Shown here piece by piece: positions 33,434 through 44,262 of a stretch of DNA of 64,000 nt. Made by a program: the position numbers and the translations under genes. Position 1 is the stretch's first letter. Each line of letters starts with the position of its first letter. The notes below the pieces were generated by a model. It was given only the letters and a program-made list of their open reading frames with translations. It made no database searches and was not told the DNA's origin. The DNA is from Neoceratodus forsteri (lineage: Eukaryota > Chordata > Ceratodontiformes > Ceratodontidae), in NCBI GenBank assembly GCA_016271365.2, contig JADMNL010000022.1, positions 223,424,501-223,488,500 of the forward strand. The letters run 5' to 3'.

Positions 33434-35310
33434 TTAATAACAAGTTCTAAGTTTGAGCTCCAGCCAGCCCATGCGCGAGTACAAGATACATGTGTGGGTG
33501 AGGCATGGAGCTCTGAGAAGGAGTCTGCATGCTTTGTTCAGGGTCAGGGCTATCCGTTTTAGTGCCATGTCTGAGGCTGCACCATGGATGGAAAGTCCAT
33601 AGTCTATGGTGGAGAAGACTGAGCTATTTATTGGCAGTCTTAGCACCTCCTGCATTAGGCAGCGCCTATGTCTCTATAGCTGCCCGATAACCCTGTTAGC
33701 TTTCCTGGAGACCTGGTATATGTGCAGTGTGTATGATAAGAAACTATCCAGGGTGACCCCCAGGTATTTTAAATTGTAGACCATTTCTAGAGTTTCATTC
33801 TGCATGTTCCAGATGTTGAGATGGATGTTTTATACTTGTGGGAAGAGGCGAAGAGCATTGTTTTAGTTTTTTTATAGTTTAGCAAGAGTTGTGCATTACA
33901 GGACCAGTCTTCTACCAGTTTGAAGTTAAGCTGCAGACGTTGTTGAAGGATGATGAAGTCAGGGTGGCTTGCCTACATGACCGAATCATCAGCACAGAAG
34001 AGGATTCTATCATGACATACCTGGGGAGGGTGATTAAAAAGAGGCTGAACCATAGAGGGCCCAGAATGGACACTTGAGGGACAGCTGTGCAGACACATTA
34101 GCTGTCAAAGAGTGTGCTGCCAATTGTAACTTTTTGAACATGCCCAGAGAGATAACTTCGAAACCATCCCAGAACAGTTGAGGATATGGTGGTTTCACCT
34201 AATTGGATTAGGATAAGCTCATGATTCACTGTATTGAAGGCCTTAGTGAGGTCAATAAAGGTGGTCCCCACTAAGTGCCCTCATTCCATGGAATCAAGTA
34301 CAAAACTGGTAAACTCAATCAGTGCTGTTGTTGTACTGTGCTGTTTTCTGAAACCACATTGTTCCTTGCATTGGAGTTGGTATTTGTCTAGGTGGTTACT
34401 TAACTGAACATAGACTATCCTTTCTAATGCTTTAGAGATAGGGAGTAAGATCAAGATTGGTCAATAGTTTGTGCTGAGCGTTCTGTCACCACTTTTAAAG
34501 ACTGGGGTGACAACTGCTGCTCTGCAGAGTTTAGGGAATTGTCCGTTGGTTAGGAAGAGGTTAAGTATTCTTGTTAGAGGAGCTATTATGATGTTTAAGG
34601 TGAGGGCAATTAGCTTTAGGTCCAGGCCATCACTGCTATGCCTGGATTTGTTGACCACTTTCTGAAGGTACTTTTTCACCTCGGATTGGGAGATTTTCTT
34701 AAAATAGATTGGGGGGCAGAGTGTGGGATTGTGGGACCCGATGCACTGCTTTGTTCACTGCTTGTTGGTCGAAGATAGTCCGAGGGAATACTGGTCTTAA
34801 GGTATGCGAATGCCTTATCGAAGGTATGTGCAATGAGCTTGGGATCCTATGCAATATTCCCATTGATGTTCATGAAGGTAGGGGCTATTTTGTTGGGAGT
34901 CCCTGTTAGGGCCTTAATGTTTGCCCAGAAATTTCAGCTATCACCCCAGGTATTGTCAAGTTCAGCTTTGAAGTACTGGGATTTTAGATAGGTGGATGGC
35001 CCTGGTGTAGTTGTTACATGCCTCCTTGTACTTTTGTAGTTCAGTGTGGGACTCTGGGCTTCTCACGTTGTGCCATAAGTTGTCCCTAGCATGTATCTGG
35101 ACAAGGAGGCAGGGGGTTATTCAGGATTTATGGGATCCTTTTACTTTTCTAGTAGTGACAGGTGCATAGATGTCACAGGTCACATTAAAAGACTTAATGA
35201 AGTAGTCTAAGTCTAAATCAACATCCTCAACTGCAAAGATGTTGGTCCAGTCTGTTTTCCTGAGATGTTCTTTTAGTGGGCCCAGTTGCCCTTTTTTTAA
35301 GATACGTAAT
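33434..35310 (-). pseudogene. L2-like reverse transcriptase and C-terminal region
   Basis: From the 5' side: GLDLKLIALTLNIIIAPLTR, FPKLCRAAVVTPVFKSGDRT and STNY (34461-34679), continuing in shifted frames with HLVGTTFIDLTKAFNTVNHE (about 34210-34275), WFRSYLSGHVQKVTIG (about 34110-34160), ILFCADDSVM (about 33983-34012; the normal F/YADD is CADD) and LLLNYKKTKTMLF (about 33845-33890). The C-terminal part at 33434-33655 has IDYGLSIHGAASDMALKRIA and SRMGWLELKLR, matching L2-type tails. Frameshifts and stops throughout. Confidence 0.8.
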
Positions 35311-35586
35311 GTGACTACTTACCTACTTTCAGGGGGAGTTTAGGTGACCTGTTAGTCTAGGTACAGATGAAGGGCGAGTGATCACTTATGGTGTCTGGAA
35401 GAATTGAAGAAATGGTGATCCATTCTGGGTGGTTGATCAGTAGCCAATCCAGCAAGGTGCTTACCCTGTGCAGTAGTAGTAGCAGCATGGAAAAATCTAT
35501 TTGCTGGTTGAAGTTTATAGCTGATCAGGTGTCTCTATAAGGTGCTGAGTCTGGGGGCAACCAGTTAACACTGAAGTCACCAATAA

Positions 35587-36103
35587 CTAGCACCTTGGAG
35601 TTATATCGGAGGTTGGAGAGATAGTCATGGAGAACCTTAAATCTTCCTTAGGTGGGATATAAACAGAGATGATGGTTATTCCTTTCCCATGGATCCCTAG
35701 AATAAGTTTAACTGGTAGCATTTGGATGTTATTACCTGAATTTATGGGTGGAAGGGCCTGTGCCCGTAGGTGGTCCTTTATATAAATGAGGCATCCGACC
35801 ATGTTTTCCAGTCCTGTCTAACCTAAAGGACATGTAGCCATCAAGTTGAATGTCCTTGTCTGCAGTTCTTGGTGAAAGCCAAGTTTCAACCACAGACAAG
35901 ACATCTGGCCTGTGTTGTGCAACCCACACTTGCAGGGCATCAGGCTTAGACAGCAAGCTGCAGATGTTAGTTGAGGCAACTGTGGTATTGCTCCATTTCT
36001 CGGAGTGAGTTAGCCCCATCACACTGGGGCCAAGTTTGGGATGGACATTTCCCGATATGAGCAGTAGCAGGCATATCAGCCCGGTGGCCTGTAATCTAAG
36101 CAT
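35587..36103 (-). pseudogene. L2-like endonuclease domain
   Basis: LQATGLICLLLLISGNVHPK (hydrophobic leader then the GNxxxxxGP motif), TVASTNICSLLSKPDALQVW, RPDVLSVVETWLSPRTADKD (catalytic Glu in VETWL), GYMSFRLDRTGKHG, then after a shift CLIYIKDHLRAQALPP and GITIISVYIPP. This is the AP-type endonuclease that nicks the target in L2/CR1 elements. The distal His region is not found in frame. Confidence 0.82.
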
Positions 36104-36105
36104 TT

Positions 36106-36399
36106 TTACCTCATGGGAGCAGTTCTGATGGAGTGTGTAACACTTGGTGGAGTTGTAGGAGAGTAGGAGCAGGGAGATGGTAGGGGGAGGAATGGGATTT
36201 GCTTTGTCTTGAAGGAGTAGTAGATTGGGGGGCAGTGAGTAAATACTGACAGTGCTGGTGCAATTGATGAATCTGGGCAGTTTGTGCTAGCTGGTAATGC
36301 TTTTAAGCTCTCATTATCACATGAGGTGGAAGGAGTAGAGGTGGGTAGTGAGAGAGCAGGTAACAATATGAGGCAATTTACAGTCTTCATGGTGATCAA
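36106..36399 (-). pseudogene. L2-like upstream reading frame
   Basis: A serine-, proline- and threonine-rich frame directly 5' of the endonuclease start. It may be the N-terminal part of ORF2 or a short ORF1; no domain is recognised. Confidence 0.35.
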
Positions 36400-36409
36400 A
36401 CTATGTGAG

Positions 36410-36712
36410 GGGAGATTGGCTTTACAGGAGAGTATAACAATAGGAGAAGAAGAATACTAGATATGTGTTGAATGAAATAGAGAGTTGCAATGGGCTACAG
36501 CATCAATGGGGCATGCAGATTGGCTTAACAGAGGGTACAACAATAGGAGAAGGTGAACACTAAAAGTACATTAAACTGATATAGATTGGCTTAATGGTGG
36601 GTATAACAATAGGAGAAGGAGAAATATAAAAGTACATTAAACTGATACAAATTGGCTTAATGGTGGTTATAACAATAGGAGAAGGAGAACAATAAAAGTT
36701 CATTAAACTGAC
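36410..36712 (-). repeat. Four tandem repeats of about 64 bp at the L2-like 5' end
   Basis: GATTGGCTTAA... followed by ATAACAATAGGAGAAGGAG recurs at about 36412, 36519, 36584 and 36648, the last three with even spacing of about 64 bp. Tandem units at LINE 5' ends often hold the internal promoter; that role is inferred here. Confidence 0.8.
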
Positions 36713-36781
36713 AGGAAGGTGCAGTGTGCTGCAGCGGCAGTGGTGAATATTACCACAGGAATAGAAGAATTCAGGGAACAA

Positions 36782-37523
36782 GATGGGAAGTTACAGTGGG
36801 CTACGGGACACCCGAGAATGTAGATGTACCTTTAAGGAAAGGTGTTGCCTAACTTCTTGTAGGGGTTTAACTGTGGGCTCATATGAATCTAGCATGTATA
36901 TTGAACAGGTAACCTCAGCAGAAGAGATGTTTAAAAATGGTTATTGGCGGCAATCTTTAAAGACGTGAGTCATTAATTACAACATTAGCTGTAAAAGCTA
37001 TTTTAACAATATCTGAGAAAACTAACTACAGATTGCGCATGAATCTTACTAGTATGTCAGAAATGCATTTTTGCATTTCGCCAACTAAAAATACTGCTGC
37101 TTTAAAACAGTTTAAGTGCCATTAAGATGGAGAAATAATAAGAACTGGAGTTCAAGACAAGTCCCCCCCCAGACCTTCTTGAGAAAGAGGGGTGTAGGGA
37201 TTGGCTGGAGAGAGTCTGAAAGTTTACACTGGGATAGTATGCAGTGTTGTTGGATCGGTACCTGAGGAAGGCCAAGCACTGTGCAAGATGGCAGCTTAAT
37301 TAATTGTAGCTGCAAAACTGTCAACTAAATCCTGAAAAATCCTACAGAGGGGGAGCACATTGGGAGCCATAAGCAGTAGCATCTACCAGGGCAGACAGTT
37401 ACCTTCAGAAAGATACCAGCACTGCGGATAGCTGCCCAGTGATTCTGGAGAACATAATTTACCAGCTTTGGGCCTGGCACCTACTAAACAGCACCGATAC
37501 TCTCATTGATTCTGGACTCAGAA
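36782..37523. other. Probable 5' region of the following L1/Tx1 element
   Basis: No gene recognised. The part from about 37320 leads without a break into the ORF1 start at 37524 and is likely its 5' UTR. The true element start was not found. Confidence 0.4.
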
Positions 37524-37648
37524 ATGAGCACAGAAAATTCACCAGACATCAGCTTGGACCACCTGGGTACTGTGCTTGCCAGGGTCCTTGCAGACACAGC
37601 TGATCTAAAGAAACCACCACAGATACTATAAAAGAAATACAATACATG
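37524..37648 (+). pseudogene. L1/Tx1 ORF1, N-terminal part before the LTR-like insertion
   Basis: ATG at 37524 gives MSTENSPDISLDHLGTVLAR and VLADTADLKKP. A one-base shift near 37620 leads into TIKEIQYM, which joins DSRISKVENRL at 39346 once the insertion is removed. That join in frame across the CATG duplication is good evidence for the insertion limits. Confidence 0.75.
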
Positions 37649-39341
37649 TGTAACCCCCCCCACTAATGGGGGTTCCTAAAAGCCTTCTTGAAGCTGCGTG
37701 GGTGCTCCTTGCCTAACTGGTATCCGGCGTAATGCCACTTGAATGTGGGCACAGTGAGTGCTTTTGGAACCTCTGGTACTGTCTCTTTAAGAGCTGCCTG
37801 CCTGCAGGCTTGATCAGTTGCATCGGGGGGATTGCGGGTTTACTGCTCGAATCCCACTCAATCTGCTGTTTGGATCGCTCTGTTCTGCCATCGCTAAGTG
37901 AGCAGAGGGAGCCCTATTGAAGAATGTAACTGTTTTCTGGAACATATGTAGTGTGGCAGTAAAATTGTGTTTGTTTAACCTGTTTTCATTGCAGCTGGGA
38001 CTCTGTGTGTTTGGCCCCTCCACTTTGGACCTGGACTTCAGTGATGGACCAATTGGGAAAGGGGGAGCCTTAAAATGGAGACCGCTTGAGCCAACCAGAA
38101 CTTGGACTCCCACCGGGAGCCTGCCCAGAAGGGAATATATGGCAGGTGCTCCTGTGAAGTGTAGTTTGGACCCTGGCACCTTTTTTGCACCAATAGAGGG
38201 AGTGGGAGGTGATGGACAGCCTGAAGCAGCCAACTGGAGCCCAGTGGAGTGACAGGAAACTGCCCTGCAACAGTCCTGAAGGGGCAGAGTCATTGGTGAT
38301 CGTGAAGGGAGAAGGAGCTCTGGCTCCTGCGCTGTGCAAGTCTTCACGCGGGAAGCGTGTGAGTGAGGCCGAGAAGGCGGGCGACTACATCACTGGTAGA
38401 GCAAGCTGATAAGATCAGTGAGGAATGCATGCAGAGGAGGCTGTGTGAATATGGTTACCTACCAGGCTCAACTTGTAGAGGACTGGAGAATCTGTTGAAT
38501 CATGCTTGGTCTGTCAGGACAAGTGAAGCTGTGTAGTTCACTCGGTTTGTTCAGTAAAAGTGATCGGGAGTTTGGAGCAGCTGCCTGGTATGGTACCCCT
38601 CTGCATTACATGTAAATGTGTGGAGCAGCGTTTGAATCACAGGATAAGTCCTGTAGTGGTGTGAGAGGGATCTTTCTGCAGGAGTCATGAGTACTGAATC
38701 AGGGTAGCTCCCTGTCAAATGTTCTTTCTGAGGACAAGAGTGGTCTGGCTATTTTATGGGCTGCATGACTTGTGCCTGTGGGCTCTTACAAATAAAATCT
38801 AGGTACCAAATGCTTGTTTCTTCACCAGGGCCCCAACCAGTTACACTGAATAGGCTAGCCTTGTAAGGCCTGGGTACCCAAAGACAGTGACTGATAGGGT
38901 TGGCCTGTGCACAGTGCCCTATATAGTAGAAGTGTTAAGCTAATCAACCTGATCTCCCCCGTCCTTGTTACTTCCCCATTAATAAATCAGATTTGTTGTT
39001 GCAAGGTATATCGTTTGAACTGCGTGTTTGTGCTACCCTTTTGTGTATGGGCTATTGTATAACTACATCTTATTTTACAGGGGGTCCTCAGCACCAAGTT
39101 GGCCATCTCGACCTGGGGGTAAGTGTAAGTCATAACAGCAGGGTGAGAATTGCTGGTGAGCCACTAGTGGGAAGAAAGGGGGCTTGCAGTGACCCAGAGG
39201 GCTGTGACCAGGTCGTGTTTGACTGTTCCAACCCCAACCTCTGGGTGGAGGTACCTACCATTGGATCCAGGCCCCTCAACCTGTTATTGGCTGAGCAGGC
39301 AGGGGTAGTAGCCCTTGGGATAGCGCCACTGAGGGGTTACG
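37649..39341 (+). mobile_element. LTR-like insertion, 1.69 kb, in L1/Tx1 ORF1
   Basis: Begins TGTAACCCCCCC and ends GGGGTTACG, with CATG at 37645-37648 and 39342-39345. TG at the start, a terminal inverted TGTAACCCC and a 4 bp duplication fit a solo LTR of a Gypsy- or ERV-like element; the last base breaks the usual CA end. AATAAA signals are present at about 38791 and 38981. There is no gag or pol. A non-autonomous DNA transposon with a 4 bp duplication cannot be excluded. All open frames inside look non-coding. Confidence 0.65.
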
Positions 39342-39345
39342 CATG

Positions 39346-39948
39346 GATTCCAGGATCTCAAAGGTGGAAAACAGGCTGAATGATATGGAAGGTACTGCAG
39401 CCATAACAAAGGCACAAGTAGGAGAACAACAGGCTAAAATTAACTACTTAATGGACAAAATTGAAGATCTGGAGAACCGTTGGAGGAGGAACAACATACA
39501 TACTGTGGGATTCCCAGAGGGGTGTGAAATCCCAGAGACTACCAGATTTTTTCAATCAGTGATCCCTATAATTCTAAATGTCCCAGACTGCCAACCTATA
39601 GTAACAGAGAGGGTGCATAGAAGTCTGGCCCCAAGGCCTAGGCAGGGGCAACCTCCTTGGCCAATTCTGGCAAAACTGCTCCAATTCCCTGTCGAGGACA
39701 ATATCCTTCATCTTGCCCATGATAAAGGCCCTTTGATCTAGCAGGGCTATACAATCCACCTATTTCAGGACTTTTCAGTGGAATTGTCAAGCTGTAAAGG
39801 GGCCTTCACAGCAGTGAAGCAACAGCTATCCCACATGGGCTATCAATACTCCATGCAGTACCCCGCCATGCTAAATGTTTCAGTAAATGGTGTACAACAC
39901 TCATTTCAAGACCCAGAGTTCATCAAGCACTTCATTAAGAACTGACTG
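39346..39948 (+). pseudogene. L1/Tx1 ORF1, main part
   Basis: ORF1 RNA-binding protein, which coats LINE RNA. Coiled-coil SRISKVENRLNDMEG, then KINYLMDKIEDLENRWRRNN (the ENR-RRNN hallmark of L1-like ORF1), VTERVHRSLAPRPRQGQPPW, and after a shift near 39735 IHLFQDFSVELSS and FTAVKQQLSHMGYQYSMQYP, ending in a stop near 39945. Length and order match L1-like ORF1. No ORF2 with the same flank is identified; the ORF2 at 55.9 kb might belong to it, but that is not shown. Confidence 0.82.
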
Positions 39949-41348
39949 CATACATCAGCCTCAGAGGACCAGCTGGATATAAGACCACTGCCTGCTGCCC
40001 ATAAACTGGACCTGCAGCCCCACTTGCCTGAATCCGTCAATGAAGGGAACATGGCAACAGACCCCGCCTGGTAAACAGCCAAGAGAAATCGGGGTGATAA
40101 ACATTCAGGGGTACAATGAAACGGGAATCACATCTTGAGAAACAAAGATCCCATAGCAGGAGCAAAAACACAGGCTTCCCTGACTCCGCACAGGGCTTTA
40201 ACATGTTGGCAGGCACCAACAGATATGCTCCCCTCAAGGTGCAAGATGAACCTCTTGAGGGACTTACTGGGGCTTCGATAGAAATTGGGGACAGCTGCAC
40301 TCTCTCTCTGGGGATACCAAATCATGGGCTGATTGGGCAGATGAGACCCCCCTTCCAGTGCTCACATCCTCAAGCACAGAGGATCCCTGTACACCCAAGA
40401 AAAAAGGCCCAAACCAGTGACTGTGGCATAAACTGTCTGCCTGAAGGTGATCAAGCCTGAGTTGCTGAAATCTTCACAGAGGCATGAAGGAGCCGCTATG
40501 GTCAGCCCCTTGAAGCTGAGCAGGTTCACATTTACAAGTTAAAGCTGTTATTTTTCAACAACTGTAGTCTGCAGTAGCATATAGGTTATATACAAGGCTA
40601 TTAGAAAAGGCACTAGAGTTAATGAAAATAGAATACTAAGCTAGAGGAAAATAAAATCATTGCAGGTTTTTTTCCATAGAGGTTTTAAGCACTTGGAGCC
40701 TGGCAGGTGGCTATATCCCTCCCTTGGAGGGAATCATCCACCATGCCCATGCATCCCCACTCTGGCCAACCCCCCATAATTCCCCTGCAGTGGAGCCAGG
40801 GAAGGTAGTGCCAGCTTTCTCCCCCAACCCCAGAGCATACTCTAGAAGCTAGGGGGTGGCCATGGAGATGTGACAGGCCATCATGGAGCCTGTCAACTTC
40901 CTTTTAAGGTTTTCTCCCATCCCCTCTCCCCACCAATGCAAGGACACTGGTTGAGTGCCTCCTGACCTATACTGCCCTCCAGCCACCGCCAGAGGGCAGT
41001 CAATGAGCGGTACGACAGAACCTCCCTTCCCTGAAAGAGGAGAGCATTCCCTCAGATGCTCAATCCTCTCTCACCCCTGCTGACCCCTGGTAGCCTTGGC
41101 TCCTTCCTGAACCCAGGTAGCCAGTGTGACTCGAGCTGTAGAAACCAGCACCTCAATCTTCAGTACCATGGGGCCAGAGATCATTACAGGTTTTGAATAA
41201 CATGCCTCCAGGTTTCTGTTTTAGCACAGATGGATAGAACGACATAAGGCTTCAAGTAAACCAAGCTCCATGACCCTTACGCCCTGACTACATAGTGAGA
41301 ATATCAATGGGTTTCTGTAGTGATACCTTTGGTATAGTAAAAATGTTT
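39949..41348. other. Region between L1/Tx1 elements, no gene seen
   Basis: Mixed sequence after ORF1, probably in part the ORF1-ORF2 spacer of that element. A CC-rich stretch at 40730-40870 has no coding support. Confidence 0.4.
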
Positions 41349-41366
41349 AAAAAGAATTAACTCAAT
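41349..41366 (+). repeat. Target site duplication of the L1/Tx1 element, left
   Basis: AAAAAGAATTAACTCAAT, 18 bp, repeated exactly at 51041-51058 after the A-rich tail. Confidence 0.93.
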
Positions 41367-41572
41367 CAGCTGGCCACTAGGGGCGCTAAACAGGATGGCA
41401 GCTTAGATCACAGCTCTACAACCCAGAGGGATATATCCATTATAATCCTTTCTTTTCTGATCAAGTTCTACCTCTTCAAACCACAGAAGTTACGGGAGTA
41501 CTGTACAAGGAATATGAAAATTGCTTTATTATTGCAGAAAGCTTTAATTGTAGTGGAAAAAAATCTCTTCCA

Positions 41573-42570
41573 GTGGAGCGGCCTATCTTGAAGGGCAGGC
41601 CTACAGCATGGCTGAACTGCACGTATCGTAATCCTGGGAACAGCCCTGTGGAACGATGTTTGGCCAACTTCATAATGGATGTTTGTGTCACCTTGGCGAC
41701 AAACCGCAATACCCAGGTAGTCCAAAACCTGAAAGCTAGGATGCTATATACTGAGCAGAGGGTCTCAGCGATGGAAAGTCAGATACAAGACCTGTCAGTA
41801 ACACTAAGGGAGCAACAGCACACTATACAAATGATGCGCAGCAAGATAGATGACCTCGAAAACCGAGGTCGGCGCAATAACCTTAGATTCTTGGTATTCC
41901 AGGAACTCATGGAGGGGAAAGACACTGAAGGGTTTCTGCAATTAGCAATATCAGAAATGTTGCAGCTAGATCCATCAGGACCCTTTCAGGTGGAACACGC
42001 ACACTGCACGCTGGCCCCCATGCTCAAGGCCCAGGACAGGTCACGGCCTATTATCGCTAGATTTATAGAATACAGAGAAAAAGAGAAGGTCCTGGTCAGA
42101 GCCCGGGAAAAACAGCAGGTAACGTGGAGATCAAACAAAAGCCTTATTTTTCAAGACTTTTCTAAAGAGCTATCTGATAGATGCAGAGCCTACACGGAGG
42201 CAAGGCACACAATGCACAAACTTGGGCTGCCATTCTCCTTGCGATACCTGGCCACAATGCAGGTAGTCCACAATGGGGTTCCATTTTTTTTTACCCTCCT
42301 GACTCCCTCACAGAATTTATACACCGCAACTGGCCAAGGGAATCCAAAGTAAATACCCCGAAGCCCCCACCAGCAAAAGTTAGCGCAGAAGAGCTGGACC
42401 ATCGCTCTCCTCTCAGGTTAACCAGTCCGGGGTCTGGCAGGATATTAGGGACCAGGCTTGGGAGCTCCCCCCAAGGGCAAACCAAAAGAGGCAATCTTCT
42501 AAAAAACATGGACGCAGAGAACACCCCTTGGAGCAAGAGCAGGCAGACATATCAGGAGCCATACACATAG
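41573..42570 (+). pseudogene. L1/Tx1 ORF1 protein
   Basis: Open for 259 codons to 42352 (the first ATG in a good place is near 41674). Coiled coil TEQRVSAMESQIQDLSVTLR and MMRSKIDDLENRGRRNNLRF, then VEHAHCTLAPMLKAQDRSRP, IIARFIEYREKEKVLVRARE, SLIFQDFSKELSDRCRAYTE and MHKLGLPFSLRYLATMQVVH. That covers the RRM-like and C-terminal RNA-binding domains of L1-like ORF1. A shifted frame carries a polar tail to 42570. The main frame is the best preserved ORF1 in the window. Confidence 0.9.
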
Positions 42571-44262
42571 ACACAACAAATCCTGACTCCCTACAGGGTT
42601 TCCACACCACCAACAGGTATGAATCCCTGCCACCTAGATAACCAGATCCACAGCCAGACACCATCAACGCTCCCATATTTGGCAGGCCTCCTCCTCCTCT
42701 GAAATCAAGTCACTGGACTCCTTCAACTTCCCCTCACCAGTCGCAGGATGGAGCCATGACTAATGGAGCACAGCACCTACCAAAGGTCTCCGGGGAGGCC
42801 TCTCCAGTTGTCAGTGATCCAGCCTCCTTCTTGGACCGACCAGAGCAGATTCAAACTCCCAGACCGAAGAACAGCGAGACCTCAGCAGCATGGTCAGATA
42901 AGTAGCGCTTTTGTTTAATTCTTGGTTCTTTTGCTAAACCTTGGGGAAAATCAGATCCGGGGTAAGGCAGGGGTAGCTTTCTCGGTGACCGCAGAGAGAG
43001 GCTCCAGCCACTGTTCCTTTACCATATCCACATCTCTCGAGTTTGGTGACTGCTGGAACTCCCCCATCCTGGGCCTGGCCTTCGATCTGTGTGCTACCTT
43101 GCAGCTGAAATGCCCCATTCCCATACTGGGAAGGATCCGCAAGGGATGACAAACATGCTCTGACTCACAAGGGCTAGTAGGAAGCCCTCGTTTAACTTGA
43201 TGGCACGGAGGAGTATCAATCGCCTCCACAAGCTCTAGCGGATATTCTGAAGGGCTCAGTCCCTCTCGCTGGTGGGGACAGGTGAGGGAGTAGAGCATCC
43301 TGGTGTAGGGTTATCTCAAACGTACTGTTCCAATTGGTGTTATTGTTCAGTCTGTTGGATATTAATGTTTAGGCCTAATAAGTTCACTACTGGCCTGCTG
43401 TTTCTTTTTACATGGAAGGCTCAGGCCCCTCCAGGGTGAGCAGCTGGGTTCCCTACCAGGTTTTTGCTCAGGGGCTGGTTGAGCCGACACCTGTATTCCT
43501 GAATCAGGGCTGAAGTACCTGATCCCTGATTCAGAGGCCCCCCCAGAGTGACCAGATCACATATGTTCCCCAGTACAGTGGACTAATCCCCCCCACTTAC
43601 TCTTTTCATGATAGTCCCCTGTAATGAGAACATTGCTGGTTCCCCTCAGAAGCCATTTCACGCCCAGTTATACTAGAGGAGGCTGCTACCATGACCCTGC
43701 GACCCCCCATCTTTTCACTCCATCATCTGCAATGCATAGGCCTACCATTAGTACCTCAATACTCATGCAAAAATGACTGGTGCAGTGTCAACACCCCTCT
43801 GTGGCTACAAGGAGCTCACCAGATTAATACTGTGATCGTGTTGATGATGGTACCCAGCTGGGGAGTCTTCCTCCCCCAAACTCCCCCTAACACACACAGG
43901 GGTTCAACACCACAGGATAGAGCCCTGGGAAAAGATTCCAGCCTACAGCAGGGCTCTGCGGCTGATAGAAGCTTCTATTTCCCCAATACGCACAGAAGGT
44001 TGTGCACCCTGTATGTAGATGGTTTATATGTAATGTTATTGTTTATTTTCAATGCAAGAGACACACACAGGGTTACTGCTAGATGTTAGAATGAGGTCAG
44101 TTGCTACTGTCAGGGAATGCCTGGCTTATTCACTCTTTACATACCTGGCACTGAATTACAGGGGCTTGTCTCTCCTGGGTGGACCGACCTTGCTCCCAGT
44201 CTGCTGGTTTACTATGATACATTTCCTGGAAAGATACTTGCTCCCTCTCAACAATAGGTGAT
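42571..44262 (+). other. ORF1-ORF2 spacer of the L1/Tx1 element
   Basis: No conserved frame. The open frames here (for example 42922-43149 and 43691-44089) show no known domain and lie between two well placed ORFs of the same element. Confidence 0.5.

Larger units (their letters stand above)
32424..36781 (-). mobile_element. L2-like LINE, near full length, reverse strand
   Basis: The 3' tail (reverse strand) reads CTGTTAATCCGAGATTAAAA then A-rich, as in L2-type ends. The coding parts in order are a proline-serine-rich ORF1-like piece, an endonuclease with the SGNVHPKLGP leader, an RT with KAFNTVNHE and CADDS, and a C-terminal domain. Between them and the tail is a strongly purine-biased stretch (32.70-33.17 kb), and upstream are four tandem repeats. 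It is the longest L2-type copy in the window and belongs with the fragment at 25.7-27.5 kb by tail structure. Many stops and shifts. Confidence 0.82.

Noticed and set aside
37814..38347. 177-codon reverse-strand frame
   Set aside because: Inside the LTR-like insertion, no domain, overlapping other open frames on both strands.
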